64,000 nucleotides of DNA from Stappia sp. ES.058 (GTDB taxonomy: Bacteria; Pseudomonadota; Alphaproteobacteria; Rhizobiales; Stappiaceae), in the NCBI RefSeq assembly GCF_900105595.1, contig NZ_LT629784.1, positions 1,364,001-1,428,000 of the forward strand, written 5' to 3'. A program made the translations under genes and the position numbers. Shown in pieces: positions 45,399-53,907 of the stretch; within the stretch, counting starts at the first letter, position 1; each line of letters starts with the position of its first letter. The notes beneath the pieces are model-generated. The model saw nothing but the letters and a program-made list of their open reading frames with translations, was not told the origin of the DNA and did no database searches.

Positions 45399-45899
45399 AT
45401 GGGATATGGCATGACGTTCATTCGCGCAGGTATGGTGGCATTCATGATTGCGACCGGCGGCGCCGGTGCCGTTCAGGCGCAGTCCGGACTTCCAGAGGCC
45501 GCGAGCGGCGCGACGGTGGAGCGCGCTTATGACGATGTGCGGTTCGATCTGGAGAGCGCCATCGTAAACCGGGGACTGGTGATCGACTATGTCTCTCATA
45601 TCGGCGACATGCTGGCGCGCACCGGCGGCGATGTCGGTTCCGGGACGGCCATCTTTACCAAGGCGGAATCGATGCTGTTTTGCTCCGCGCGCCTGTCGCG
45701 CGCCGCGATGGAAGCCGCTCCGGGCAATATCGCGTTTTGTCCCTACGCGGTGTTCCTCTACGAAACGCCGGGCGAACCCGGCAAGGTCACCGTCGGTTTC
45801 CGGCGTCTTTCCGAAATCGGGTCGGAGGCCTCGAAAAAGGCCCTTGGGGAGGTGAACGCCCTTCTTGCCGAGATCGTTGCCGAGGCAACCGGCGAGTAG
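45399..45899 (+). CDS. Exported DUF302 family protein
   Basis: 166 residues from the ATG at 45399, chosen for GGAGGA ahead of it. A signal peptide (about 1-27, ending VQAQS) is followed by the DUF302 domain (YDDVRFDLESAIVNRGLVIDYVSHIGDML) and a conserved Cys pair (FCSARLS; FCPYAVFLYE). DUF302 proteins often sit by sulfur-oxidation or rhodanese genes; the function is not defined. It is separated from the next, convergent gene by a strong hairpin. Confidence 0.8.
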   Translation: MGYGMTFIRAGMVAFMIATGGAGAVQAQSGLPEAASGATVERAYDDVRFDLESAIVNRGLVIDYVSHIGDMLARTGGDVGSGTAIFTKAESMLFCSARLSRAAMEAAPGNIAFCPYAVFLYETPGEPGKVTVGFRRLSEIGSEASKKALGEVNALLAEIVAEATGE

Positions 45900-45926
45900 G
45901 ATGCACGCGTCTCCACAGTGATCGCG

Positions 45927-45961
45927 AAAAAAAGCCCCGTGCGATGCTCTCCGCGCGGGGC
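45927..45961. terminator. Bidirectional terminator, strong on the minus strand
   Basis: Stem GCCCCGTGCG (45934-45943) and CGCGCGGGGC (45952-45961) has one G-T pair and an eight-base loop. Seven A bases at 45927-45933 become a T7 tail for minus-strand transcripts from the HIBADH gene. The plus side has CTCTTCGTTT. Confidence 0.82.
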
Positions 45962-45992
45962 TCTTCGTTTCTGTCGACGTTTGGGCGCGCGA

Positions 45993-46877
45993 TCAGCCCT
46001 TGCTGTCGGCATTTTCCAGACGGGCAATCAGGCTGGAGGTGTCCCAGCGACGGCCGCCCATGCCCTGGACCTCGGCATAGAACTGGTCGACCAAGGCGGT
46101 GACCGGCAGGCGCGCGCCGGTTTCATTCGCGGTCTTCAGGCAGATGCCGAGATCCTTGCGCATCCAGTCCACGGCGAATCCGAAGTCGAATTTTCCGTCG
46201 CGCATTGTCTCCCAGCGGTTTTCCATCTGCCAGGACTGCGCGGCCCCCTTGGAGATCACGTCGATCACCTTTGCGACATCGAGATCTGCGGATTTTGCGA
46301 AATGAACCGCTTCCGACAGGCCCTGCACGAGCCCGGCGATGCAGATCTGGTTGACCATCTTGGTAAGTTGGCCGGCACCGGAAGGCCCCATCAGGCCGAC
46401 CATCTTGGAGAAACACTCGATCGCCGGGCGAGCGGCTTCATAGTGGGCCTCATCGCCGCCGACCATGACGGTGAGGGCGCCGTTTTCCGCGCCCGCCTGT
46501 CCGCCCGACACAGGGGCGTCGAGAAAGCCGCAGCCGCGCTCGGCTGCCGCTGCATGGAGTTCGCGGGCAACTTCTGCGGAGGCGGTGGTGTTGTCGATGA
46601 AGATGGCGCCCGGCTTCATGCCGTGAAAAGCACCGCCGTCACCCGTGGTGATGGCGCGCAGATCGTCGTCATTGCCGACGCAGGCAAACACGAAATCGCA
46701 ATCGCGGGCGGCCTCTTCCGGGGTCGGTGCATGCCGTCCGCCATGTTCGGCGACCCATTTTTCCGCCTTGGCGGCCGTACGGTTGTAGACGGTCACGTCG
46801 TGGCCGCCTTTGCTCGCCAGATAGCCGGCCATGGGATAGCCCATGACCCCAAGGCCGATGAATGCTGCTTTTGCCAT
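45993..46877 (-). CDS. 3-hydroxyisobutyrate dehydrogenase / 2-hydroxy-3-oxopropionate reductase family
   Basis: 294 residues from the ATG at 46877, with GGGAGG upstream. The NAD(P) loop AFIGLGVMGYPMAGYLA opens the protein, DAPVSGGQAGAENG is the substrate loop and GQLTKMVNQ carries the catalytic Lys. It reduces tartronate semialdehyde or oxidises 3-hydroxyisobutyrate or related beta-hydroxy acids. It stands alone, with no other glyoxylate or valine genes nearby, so the substrate stays open. Confidence 0.85.
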   Translation of the reverse strand: MAKAAFIGLGVMGYPMAGYLASKGGHDVTVYNRTAAKAEKWVAEHGGRHAPTPEEAARDCDFVFACVGNDDDLRAITTGDGGAFHGMKPGAIFIDNTTASAEVARELHAAAAERGCGFLDAPVSGGQAGAENGALTVMVGGDEAHYEAARPAIECFSKMVGLMGPSGAGQLTKMVNQICIAGLVQGLSEAVHFAKSADLDVAKVIDVISKGAAQSWQMENRWETMRDGKFDFGFAVDWMRKDLGICLKTANETGARLPVTALVDQFYAEVQGMGGRRWDTSSLIARLENADSKG

Positions 46878-46981
46878 AAGGCGCGCCTCCCTGAGTGTTG
46901 AAAAAGCGGCCGCAGTCAAAGCCGGCGACCGCAAAAGGTTTCGACAGGGGTTTTAGCGCAATCAAAGCGATGTGTCAGCGT

Positions 46982-47023
46982 GGCGGCCCGCCGAAATGCT
47001 TAGGGGGCTTTTGGCGGGCCGCC
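46982..47023 (-). terminator. Hairpin after the small ORF, possible terminator
   Basis: An 11-base perfect stem (GGCGGCCCGCC against GGCGGGCCGCC) closes a 20-base loop just past the stop of the small minus-strand ORF. There is no T-run on that strand, so termination is uncertain. Confidence 0.4.
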
Positions 47024-47027
47024 CGCA

Positions 47028-47183
47028 TCACCGGCGCCCTTGCGTGAGCGGGGGGCGCCGGTTGTCCGTGTTGCGCGCAGGACCTGTGGTCAGGCCGATG
47101 GGATCGACATAGCGGTCGGGCAGCTGTTCATCGGTCCTGGCACGGGTTGCGGTCATGATCGAGTTTGCGAAGATATCAAACAT
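47028..47183 (-). CDS. Small hypothetical protein divergent from LysR gene
   Basis: 51 residues starting MFDIFANSIMTATRARTDEQ, with AGAGGG ten bases ahead of the ATG. The protein is hydrophilic, Arg-rich, ends in TQGRR and has no membrane helix or known domain. It diverges from the LysR-type gene by 100 bases and is followed by a long hairpin. I do not recognise it; it may be a real small target gene of that regulator or a chance ORF. Confidence 0.45.
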   Translation of the reverse strand: MFDIFANSIMTATRARTDEQLPDRYVDPIGLTTGPARNTDNRRPPLTQGRR

Positions 47184-47264
47184 TGGCTTGCCCTCTTTGA
47201 TGCCGTGTGGTGCTATCCATAGTGCCGAAACCGGCTGGAAATGCCATTCAGGAAAACATTTAAC

Positions 47265-47283
47265 ATGTAAGGTGAAATTACAT
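47265..47283. promoter_or_regulatory. LysR-type inverted repeat abutting the regulator start codon
   Basis: ATGTAA-N7-TTACAT is a perfect inverted repeat containing a T-N11-A element (T at 47268, A at 47280). It ends one base before the ATG at 47284 and includes the ribosome site AAGGTG, so binding would also hinder translation or transcription of the regulator. Confidence 0.5.
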
Positions 47284-48198
47284 ATGGATTGGCGTGACAT
47301 GCCCTCGCTCAGCAGCTTGCGGGCGTTTTCGGCGGTGGCGGAGTGCCTTAGCTATTCGGCCGCCGGGCGGTCGTTGAACGTCAGTCACGCCGCGATCAGC
47401 CAGCAGGTGCGCACGCTGGAAGCGTTTCTGGGGGTTCGTCTTGTGGTGCGCGAGGGGCGCGGCGTCGCGCTCACGATGGAGGGGCGGGACCTCGCCCGCA
47501 GCCTCAACGACGGCTTCTCCACCATCCGCCGGGCGGTCGATGCGCTGTCGCGTGCCGACGCCTCGCGCGCAGTGCAGGTGACCATGACCCCTGCCTTCGC
47601 CGTCAGTTGGCTGATGCCGAGGATCGCCGAGTTCCGGCATCGTCACCCGGACGTGGAACTGATGCTCAATCCGACGGCGGAACTGGTGGATCTATCGCCG
47701 GGCGGCTGCGACATTGCGATCCGTTTCGGAGATGGTCACTGGAAGGGCCTGGAGTCCGAGCCGCTACTTCTAACCACCTTCGTCGTGGTGGCGGCAACCT
47801 CGTTGGTCGGCACGGAGCCGTTTCCCGATCCGGCGCGGATCTACGAATTTCCCTGGCTCCAGGAATACGGCACCAACGAGCTCGCCCTGTGGCTCGACCG
47901 TCAGGGGGTTGTCTCCAAGCGCAATCTCAATGTCCTGCATCTTCCCGGACACATGATGCTCGACGGCCTGATGCGGGGCGAAGGGGTGACGGCGACTGCG
48001 CGCGCGTTCATCGAACCCGAGATCCAGAGCGGCCTGCTGCGCGTTCTGTTTGAGGATGTGCGCGACGGCTCCGGCTATCACATCGTCACGCAGCCTGGAG
48101 TCCAGCGCGCCTCGGTCAAGGCGTTCGTGGCCTGGCTGCGCGGACACAAGGAAACCATGTCGATCAGCGCGCGGGCGGCGCACGGGTCGACGTCCTGA
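47284..48198 (+). CDS. LysR-family transcriptional regulator, GcvA-like
   Basis: 304 residues from the ATG at 47284. N-terminal winged helix (LSSLRAFSAVAECLSYSAAGRSLNVSHAAISQQVR across residues 7-41), then a substrate-binding domain with MTPAFAVSWLMPRI and GCDIAIRFGDG, both typical of GcvA/glycine-cleavage-type members. It diverges from a 51-residue ORF and converges on the PLP enzyme gene. Target and inducer are unknown. Confidence 0.88.
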   Translation: MDWRDMPSLSSLRAFSAVAECLSYSAAGRSLNVSHAAISQQVRTLEAFLGVRLVVREGRGVALTMEGRDLARSLNDGFSTIRRAVDALSRADASRAVQVTMTPAFAVSWLMPRIAEFRHRHPDVELMLNPTAELVDLSPGGCDIAIRFGDGHWKGLESEPLLLTTFVVVAATSLVGTEPFPDPARIYEFPWLQEYGTNELALWLDRQGVVSKRNLNVLHLPGHMMLDGLMRGEGVTATARAFIEPEIQSGLLRVLFEDVRDGSGYHIVTQPGVQRASVKAFVAWLRGHKETMSISARAAHGSTS

Positions 48199-48212
48199 AA
48201 CGGTCCCGGGCG

Positions 48213-49379
48213 TCAGCGCCGGATCGGAGCGAGCGCTGCCGTGAGATCGGCGAGAAGGTCGTCCGCGTTCTCGATGCCCACGGAGAGACGCAGCATGTTT
48301 TCCGGAACGCCGGTCGCATCGCCTTCGATGGTATGTCGATGCTCAACGAGGCTTTCCACGCCGCCGAGCGACGTCGCCCGCTTGATGAGCGCGAGCCGTC
48401 CGGCGACGGCGAGAGCGTTCGCGCCGCCACCCTTGATCAGCACCGACATCAGATACCCGTATCCACCGTGCAATTGCGCTTTTGCCTGGGCATGGCTTGG
48501 GTGATCCGCAAGGCCTGGATACAGGACGCCTTCGACGGCGGGATGCGCGGCCAGTGCTTCGGCAAGCACCTGGGCATTTGCGCACATGCGCTCCATCCGC
48601 AAGGCCAGCGTGCGCAGCCCGCGTAGCAGCAGATAGGCATCGAACGACGAGATGATGGCGCCTGCGTCGTGGCGCTCGGTACGAATGAAGCTCCATGCAT
48701 CGCTGTCCGCGTCCCGGCAGGAGACAAGACCGGCCAGAACGTCGGAATGTCCGTTGAGGGCCTTGGTGGCGGAGTGAATGACGAGATCCGCGCCGAGGGA
48801 AAGCGGACGCATCAGCAGCGGCGTCGCGGCGGTGGCATCGACGGCGACAATTGCGCCGACAGCTTGCGCGGCCTCTGCGATCGGCGCGATGTCGGCGACC
48901 GTCAGCCACGGATTGGATGGTGTTTCGATGATGACGAGGGAGGGACCGCTCTCGACAAGCGTTTCGCAGAAGCGGGCCGTGTCGGCGGCATCCGCCTCGA
49001 TCAGCGCAATCCCTGCGTGATCGCAATGCTTGCGCAGCCAGGAGGTCGTCCCCCAGTAGATCCCGGATTGGACGAGGATCGTGCCGCCGGGCTTCACCGT
49101 GCGCACGGTTGCCGCGATCGCGGCCATGCCCGAGGCGAAAAGGCGCGTGTCGGCGGCGCCCTCCAGCTCCGCAATCAGGTTCTCGATCTGCCGGACCAGA
49201 TCGTTGTCGTCGCGCCCATAGAGATGGCTGTCGCTGATGAGGCGATAGTTCGCGTCGCGCGCGAAGGTCGTTGCCGGCTGGATCGGGGGCACCACGGCAC
49301 CCGTCGCCGGATCCACGCCGCCGCCGCCGTGGGCGAGAAGCGAAGCCGGGTGAAGGGTAGGTTTCGATGTCTCGGACAT
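48213..49379 (-). CDS. Cys/Met metabolism PLP-dependent enzyme (cystathionine synthase/lyase family)
   Basis: 388 residues from the ATG at 49379. The PLP lysine is Lys206 in IHSATKALNGHSD, and SSHLYGRDDND, FASGMAAIAA and ETPSNPW mark the family. Reactions in this family include cystathionine gamma-synthase, beta-lyase and O-acylhomoserine sulfhydrylase. YGRDDNDLVRQIE departs from the usual YSRxxNPT, so the exact reaction is not clear. It converges on the LysR gene 14 bases away. Confidence 0.85.
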   Translation of the reverse strand: MSETSKPTLHPASLLAHGGGGVDPATGAVVPPIQPATTFARDANYRLISDSHLYGRDDNDLVRQIENLIAELEGAADTRLFASGMAAIAATVRTVKPGGTILVQSGIYWGTTSWLRKHCDHAGIALIEADAADTARFCETLVESGPSLVIIETPSNPWLTVADIAPIAEAAQAVGAIVAVDATAATPLLMRPLSLGADLVIHSATKALNGHSDVLAGLVSCRDADSDAWSFIRTERHDAGAIISSFDAYLLLRGLRTLALRMERMCANAQVLAEALAAHPAVEGVLYPGLADHPSHAQAKAQLHGGYGYLMSVLIKGGGANALAVAGRLALIKRATSLGGVESLVEHRHTIEGDATGVPENMLRLSVGIENADDLLADLTAALAPIRR

Positions 49380-49556
49380 TGGGGCTCCAGCGGAAACGAA
49401 AAGGTGGCGCGCCGCCCGGCGCGTGATGGCGACGCGATGATCCCGCAGCGTCACCCGCTCCGCTCTAGACCGGCGCAGCGACCTTGGCAAGTCTGTGCTG
49501 CGCGGCGTTGCTCTCTGAAGAATGACCAAGAGCGAAAACGATTTGAAACAAGTATA

Positions 49557-50390
49557 TTACCCGTTTCTCTTGAGGTGACGCGTCAGCCGCATCTCGAGCT
49601 TGTCCCAGATGCGGCGAAGCGTCTCCACAACGATCAGATAGAGGACGGCAGCCCAGATGTAGGCCTGGAAATCATAGGACCGGGAATAGGCGCGGCGGGT
49701 CTCGCCCATCAGGTCGTAGATCGTGATGATCGAGGCGATGGCCGACCCCTTGATCATCAGGATCAACTCGTTGCCATAGGGACGCAGCGCCACGATCAGC
49801 GCCTGCGGCAGGATCACCTTCCAGAAGGTCACGCCCTTGCGGATGCCGAGCGCGGAGGCGGCTTCCCATTGACCCCTGTCGACGTTCTGGACCGCCCCGC
49901 GCAGGATTTCCGCCTGATAGGCGGAGGTATTGAGCGTGAAGGCGAAGACCGCGCAATACCAGGCGTCGCGGAAGAACCACCAGATGCCAAGATCGCTGAA
50001 CAGCGGCTGGAAACTGCCGGCGCCGTAGTAGATCAAAAAGGTCTGGGCAAGCAGCGGCGTGCCGCGAAAGAAATACACAAACGCGTAGGCCACGCTGGAC
50101 AAAACGATGTTGTGCGATGAGCGCGCAAGCGCGATAGGCAGCGACAGAAGCGCGCCGAGCACCATCGACATGACGACGAGCTGGATTGTGATGACGATCC
50201 CGTCAATATAGTCGTCCCAGTACTTTTGGACGAAGCTCGAAAGCAGATTGGTTGCCAGATAGTAGAGCAGATAAGCCCCGGCAATTGCCCAAAGTGTGAC
50301 AAGCACGTGGCCGGCAATGCGCGATCCGGTCCAGCCCCGCGGAAGTGGAGGCGGCGGCCTTTGCGGGGCGCTTGCGCCGTCCTGGCTCAT
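49557..50390 (-). CDS. Amino-acid ABC transporter permease (HisM/ArtM-like)
   Basis: 277 residues from the ATG at 50390, which overlaps the preceding permease stop. A Pro-rich cytoplasmic N terminus is followed by five helices; the ABC permease loop lies at EAASALGIRKGVTFWKVILPQ, and SFFRGTPLLAQ-like YFFRGTPLLAQTFLIYYG is the polar amino-acid signature. It pairs with the other permease for periplasmic amino-acid uptake. No ATPase gene follows; 177 bases of non-coding DNA lie before the next gene. Confidence 0.87.
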   Translation of the reverse strand: MSQDGASAPQRPPPPLPRGWTGSRIAGHVLVTLWAIAGAYLLYYLATNLLSSFVQKYWDDYIDGIVITIQLVVMSMVLGALLSLPIALARSSHNIVLSSVAYAFVYFFRGTPLLAQTFLIYYGAGSFQPLFSDLGIWWFFRDAWYCAVFAFTLNTSAYQAEILRGAVQNVDRGQWEAASALGIRKGVTFWKVILPQALIVALRPYGNELILMIKGSAIASIITIYDLMGETRRAYSRSYDFQAYIWAAVLYLIVVETLRRIWDKLEMRLTRHLKRNG

Positions 50391-51100
50391 CGCAGACCCT
50401 CCCCGCGTTGCGCCCAGGTCCTGATGCGGGTCAGCCCGATGGACGAGATCATCGCCAGAAACAGATAGATCAGGCAGGCGACGCCGAAGAACAGGAACGG
50501 CTCCTTGGTCACTCCCGAAGCGACCTTGGACCAACGCAAAATGTCGTCCAGCCCGATCACGGAGATCAGCGCCGTCTCTTTCAGCAGAATGAGCCAGAGG
50601 TTGCCAAGAGCGGGAAGGGCCAGTCGGATCAACTGCGGAAAGATGATGAGCCGCAGGGTCTGACCACGCCTGAGGCCGAGCGCATAGCCGCCTTCGTACT
50701 GGCCTTGCTTGATGCCGCGAAAGGCGGACAGGAAGGCTTCCGAGGCATAGGCGGAAAACACCATCGACAGGGCGACCATGCCGGCGACAAAGGCGTTCAC
50801 ATCGACGAAGCCGCCCGGAACGAAGACCTGATAGATCTTGTTCAGGAGGATCTGGACGCCGTAGTAGACCAGAAACAGGGTCAGGAGCTCGGGCAGGCCG
50901 CGGAAAATCGTTGTGTAGATGTTCGCTGCCGTGCGCAGCGAGGGGTCCTCGGACTTCTTGCCAAGCGCCACCACGAACCCGATGACGAGGCCGAACGGCA
51001 GCGAGGCGAGCGCGAGGCTCACGGTAATCAGCGCACCGCGCGCGATTTCGTCGCCCCAGCCGTCGGAGCCGAAGGACAGCAGTGTGAAAGCGTCGGTCAT
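50387..51100 (-). CDS. Amino-acid ABC transporter permease (HisQ/ArtQ-like)
   Basis: 237 residues from the ATG at 51100; an ATG at 51113-51115 would add five. It shows IYTTIFRGLPELLTLFLVYYG and the ATPase-contact loop EGGYALGLRRGQTLRLIIFPQ, typical of the HisQ/ArtQ group. It overlaps the second permease by four bases and follows the binding protein by 75 bases. Likely substrates are arginine, ornithine, lysine or related compounds. Confidence 0.87.
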   Translation of the reverse strand: MTDAFTLLSFGSDGWGDEIARGALITVSLALASLPFGLVIGFVVALGKKSEDPSLRTAANIYTTIFRGLPELLTLFLVYYGVQILLNKIYQVFVPGGFVDVNAFVAGMVALSMVFSAYASEAFLSAFRGIKQGQYEGGYALGLRRGQTLRLIIFPQLIRLALPALGNLWLILLKETALISVIGLDDILRWSKVASGVTKEPFLFFGVACLIYLFLAMISSIGLTRIRTWAQRGEGLR

Positions 51101-51175
51101 GCCGGCAACCCGCATGCGGGCATGACACGGCCGGTAAGGGCCATGTCATGCGTTTCGCGTGGTATGCGGATCAGA

Positions 51176-51952
51176 TCAGCCGCCGTAGACGTCGAAGTCG
51201 AAGTACTTCGACTGGATCTCTTCATAGGTGCCGTCGGCGCGGATCGCGGCGATGGCCTCGTTCAGCATCGCTTTCAACTCCGGCTCGTCCTTGCGGATCG
51301 CAATGCCGGCGCCCTGGCCGTTGATCACCGGATCCGGCACCAGCGTGCCGAGCAGCTTGCAGCAGGCGCCGTCGTCGGTGGCAAGCCAGTCGGAGAGAAC
51401 CACGACATCGTCGATCGCCGCGTCGATGCGGCCCGAGCCGAGGTCGAGCTTGTACTCGTCCGGTGTCGGATAGAGCTTCAGTTCAGCTGAGGGAATCTTG
51501 GCTTCGGCATAGTTGGAGTGTGTCGTGGAGGACTGGGCTCCAAGCAGTTTGCCGTCGAGCGCCGCGTCGGTTGCTTCAGAAATGGAGCTGTCCTTCGGTA
51601 CGGCGATGGCCGGCGGGGTGTTGTAGTACTTGTTGGAGAAGTCGACCTTCTCGAGGCGTTCCTCGGTGATCGACATGGAGGCGATCACGGCATCGAACTT
51701 GCCGGCCTGCAGTGCGGGGATCATGCCGTCCCAGTCCTGGGTGATGAACTCGCACTCGACCTCCATCTGCGCGCAAAGCGCATTGGCGATGTCGATGTCG
51801 AAGCCGACGAGCTCGTCGTCAGCGGTCAGATTGTTGAACGGAGGGTAGGCGCCTTCGGTGCCGATCCGGATCTTGGACCAGTCCTTGGCCTCGGCGCCGC
51901 CGATCGCCGCGAGTAAAATGGCGGCTGCGGCCGCGACTTTCATGAAACGCAT
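51176..51952 (-). CDS. Amino-acid ABC transporter substrate-binding protein (lysine/arginine/ornithine type)
   Basis: 258 residues from the ATG at 51952 (AGGGGA upstream). A cleavable signal peptide (MKVAAAAAILLAAIGGAEA) is followed by IRIGTEGAYPPFNNL, GFDIDIANALCAQM, QDWDGMIPALQAGKFDAVIASMSIT (over residues 68-92) and TPDEYKLDLGSGRIDAAI, the standard LAO/His-binding signatures. It captures the ligand in the periplasm for the two permeases that follow. The cognate ATPase must be encoded elsewhere. Confidence 0.9.
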   Translation of the reverse strand: MRFMKVAAAAAILLAAIGGAEAKDWSKIRIGTEGAYPPFNNLTADDELVGFDIDIANALCAQMEVECEFITQDWDGMIPALQAGKFDAVIASMSITEERLEKVDFSNKYYNTPPAIAVPKDSSISEATDAALDGKLLGAQSSTTHSNYAEAKIPSAELKLYPTPDEYKLDLGSGRIDAAIDDVVVLSDWLATDDGACCKLLGTLVPDPVINGQGAGIAIRKDEPELKAMLNEAIAAIRADGTYEEIQSKYFDFDVYGG

Positions 51953-52088
51953 TGCGGGATTCCCCTGTTGCCTGGTTCTTGTTTCAAGACGACTGCGCGC
52001 CCTTTGGTACCAGCAGTCATACTCCCACCAAATTCGTCCGGATTTCAACAGCTTTACGTAGCGATTTCCGCAATCGCGCGCGACCGCG

Positions 52089-53375
52089 TCACCGTGGGCT
52101 CAGACCCAATTCGGCAAAGGGAAGAAAATCCACAAGCTGCCCCTTGTTGACCTCGGTCGCTGCTTCGGGGATCTCGATCAGCCCATCGGCCTCGCGAAGC
52201 CCTGTGATGAGCCCCGAGCCGTCGCGTTCGAATTTGCGAACGACAGTGCGCCCGTCGGCATCGCTTTGAAGGATCCCGCGATAGAACTCCCGACGGTCGG
52301 GCTTTTTCATGGGAACCGCAAAATCCGCCGGGATCTGAAAACGGCGCGGTTCGAGAAAGGGTCCGCCGCCCAGCACCGACAGGACCGGACGCACATACAA
52401 CAGGAAACACACCATGGCCGCGACGGGGTTGCCGGGCAGACCGAGCGTCACGCAATCGCCGATCTGGCCGAAACTCATCGGGCGGCCGGGCTTGATCGCC
52501 AACTGCCACATGTGACGGCTGCCGAGCGCATCGAGCGCCGTGACCATGTGGTCTTCCTCGCCGCGCGACGCGCCGCCGGTGGTGAGGATCGCATCGTGTT
52601 CCTCTGCCGCGCGCGCCAGGGTCGTGCGAACGGTCTGTGCGTCGTCCTTCACAATGCCGAAATCGGTGACGCTCGCGCCCATGCCCTCCAGCAGCGCGCG
52701 CAGGAGAAAGTGGTTGCTGTCGTAGACGCCGCCGCGCGGAAGGTCTTCGCCGGGCCTGCGGATTTCGTCGCCGGTCGACACCAGCGCGACGCGCACAGGC
52801 GAATAAACCTCCACATGCGCTGCTCCCACGGACGCGATAGCACCGAGGTCTTGCGGGCGAAGCCGCGTGCCCGGTGCGACGAGTTCGGTGCCTGCCTGAA
52901 GGTCTTCTCCGGTCCGCCGGCGGTTTGCGCCCGGCTTCAGCCCCTGCGGGACGATCACGAAGGACTGGCCGTCCTGCTCATGGGTCTCGCAGTCCTCCTG
53001 CATGGCAATGGTGTCGGAGCCGGGGGGCATCAGCGCACCGGTGAAGATCCGCGCGGCAGCGCCTGGCAGAAGCGGTGTATCAACCGGATGACCGGCTGCG
53101 ATCCGGGTCTGGAGCTTGAAGAAGCCACCCGTTTCCGCATGGTCCGCGTGACAGAAGGCATAGCCGTCCACCGCGGCATTGTCCGCGCTCGGCACATTGT
53201 TGGGCGCAACGATTGTCTCGGCCAGACACCGTCCGGCAGCTTGCGCGAGCGGCACCGTCTCGATCCCTGCCACGGGTGTGACCCGCGACTTCAGGATCTC
53301 CAGCGCTTCATGATGGCGCATCCGGTCCTTGTCGTGCAGAAAACAATCGTCGATCAAGCGCCTAGAGGATGGCAT
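52089..53375 (-). CDS. moeA: Molybdopterin molybdenumtransferase MoeA (Mob/FdhD operon copy)
   Basis: 428 residues from the ATG at 53375, overlapping the mobB end by 14 bases. MoeA motifs are VPSADNAAVDGYAFC, STGDE and TTGGASRGEEDHM. Compared with the copy in the nar operon, the substrate loop is PSADNAAVDGYA in place of PPFDNAAMDGYA, so the two are distinct paralogues. It is the last gene of fdhD-mobA-mobB-moeA, supplying cofactor for enzymes such as FdhA and NarG. Confidence 0.92.
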   Translation of the reverse strand: MPSSRRLIDDCFLHDKDRMRHHEALEILKSRVTPVAGIETVPLAQAAGRCLAETIVAPNNVPSADNAAVDGYAFCHADHAETGGFFKLQTRIAAGHPVDTPLLPGAAARIFTGALMPPGSDTIAMQEDCETHEQDGQSFVIVPQGLKPGANRRRTGEDLQAGTELVAPGTRLRPQDLGAIASVGAAHVEVYSPVRVALVSTGDEIRRPGEDLPRGGVYDSNHFLLRALLEGMGASVTDFGIVKDDAQTVRTTLARAAEEHDAILTTGGASRGEEDHMVTALDALGSRHMWQLAIKPGRPMSFGQIGDCVTLGLPGNPVAAMVCFLLYVRPVLSVLGGGPFLEPRRFQIPADFAVPMKKPDRREFYRGILQSDADGRTVVRKFERDGSGLITGLREADGLIEIPEAATEVNKGQLVDFLPFAELGLSPR

Positions 53376-53907
53376 CGGGGACCTTCCGTGTCTGTTCGAG
53401 ACCGCAATGCGCCGCGATGAAATCCGCGATTGACGGAATGTCGTCGATATCGAACTGCGGAAGCGCGGTGGACGGATCCCTGCCATCGCTTGCGATCGCA
53501 AGAATATGTGGATCATCGGGCGCCAGCGGCGTCTGCTGTCTGGCATCGGCACGGCGGGCCTCGATCTTGGGGTGTCCTTCGCGCTTGTAGCCCTCGATGA
53601 GCACGAGGTCGCAGGGCGAAAGCCGCGTGAGAATGTCGGCAAGGGCGGGCTCGTCGTCGCCACGCAATTCATGCATCAGCGCCCACCTGCGGCCGGATAC
53701 CAGGGCGACTTCGCTCGCACCGGCCGTGCGATGTCGATGGCTGTCGGTTCCCTCCCTGTCGACATCGAAGGCATGATGGGCGTGCTTGATCGTGGAAACC
53801 CGGAAACCGCGTATTGTAAACTCCTCCACCAGCCGCACGACCAGGGTGGTCTTGCCGGAGTTCTTCCAGCCGGTGATGCCGAAGACCGGTGTGTCGGTGG
53901 CGCTCAT
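53362..53907 (-). CDS. mobB: Molybdopterin-guanine dinucleotide biosynthesis protein MobB
   Basis: 181 residues. P-loop GWKNSGKTTL is at residues 13-22 and VLIEGYKREGHPKIE near 104-118. It is a GTP-binding partner that assists MobA in making the guanine dinucleotide cofactor. Both ends overlap neighbours (mobA and moeA) by 4 and 14 bases. Confidence 0.92.
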   Translation of the reverse strand: MSATDTPVFGITGWKNSGKTTLVVRLVEEFTIRGFRVSTIKHAHHAFDVDREGTDSHRHRTAGASEVALVSGRRWALMHELRGDDEPALADILTRLSPCDLVLIEGYKREGHPKIEARRADARQQTPLAPDDPHILAIASDGRDPSTALPQFDIDDIPSIADFIAAHCGLEQTRKVPDAIL

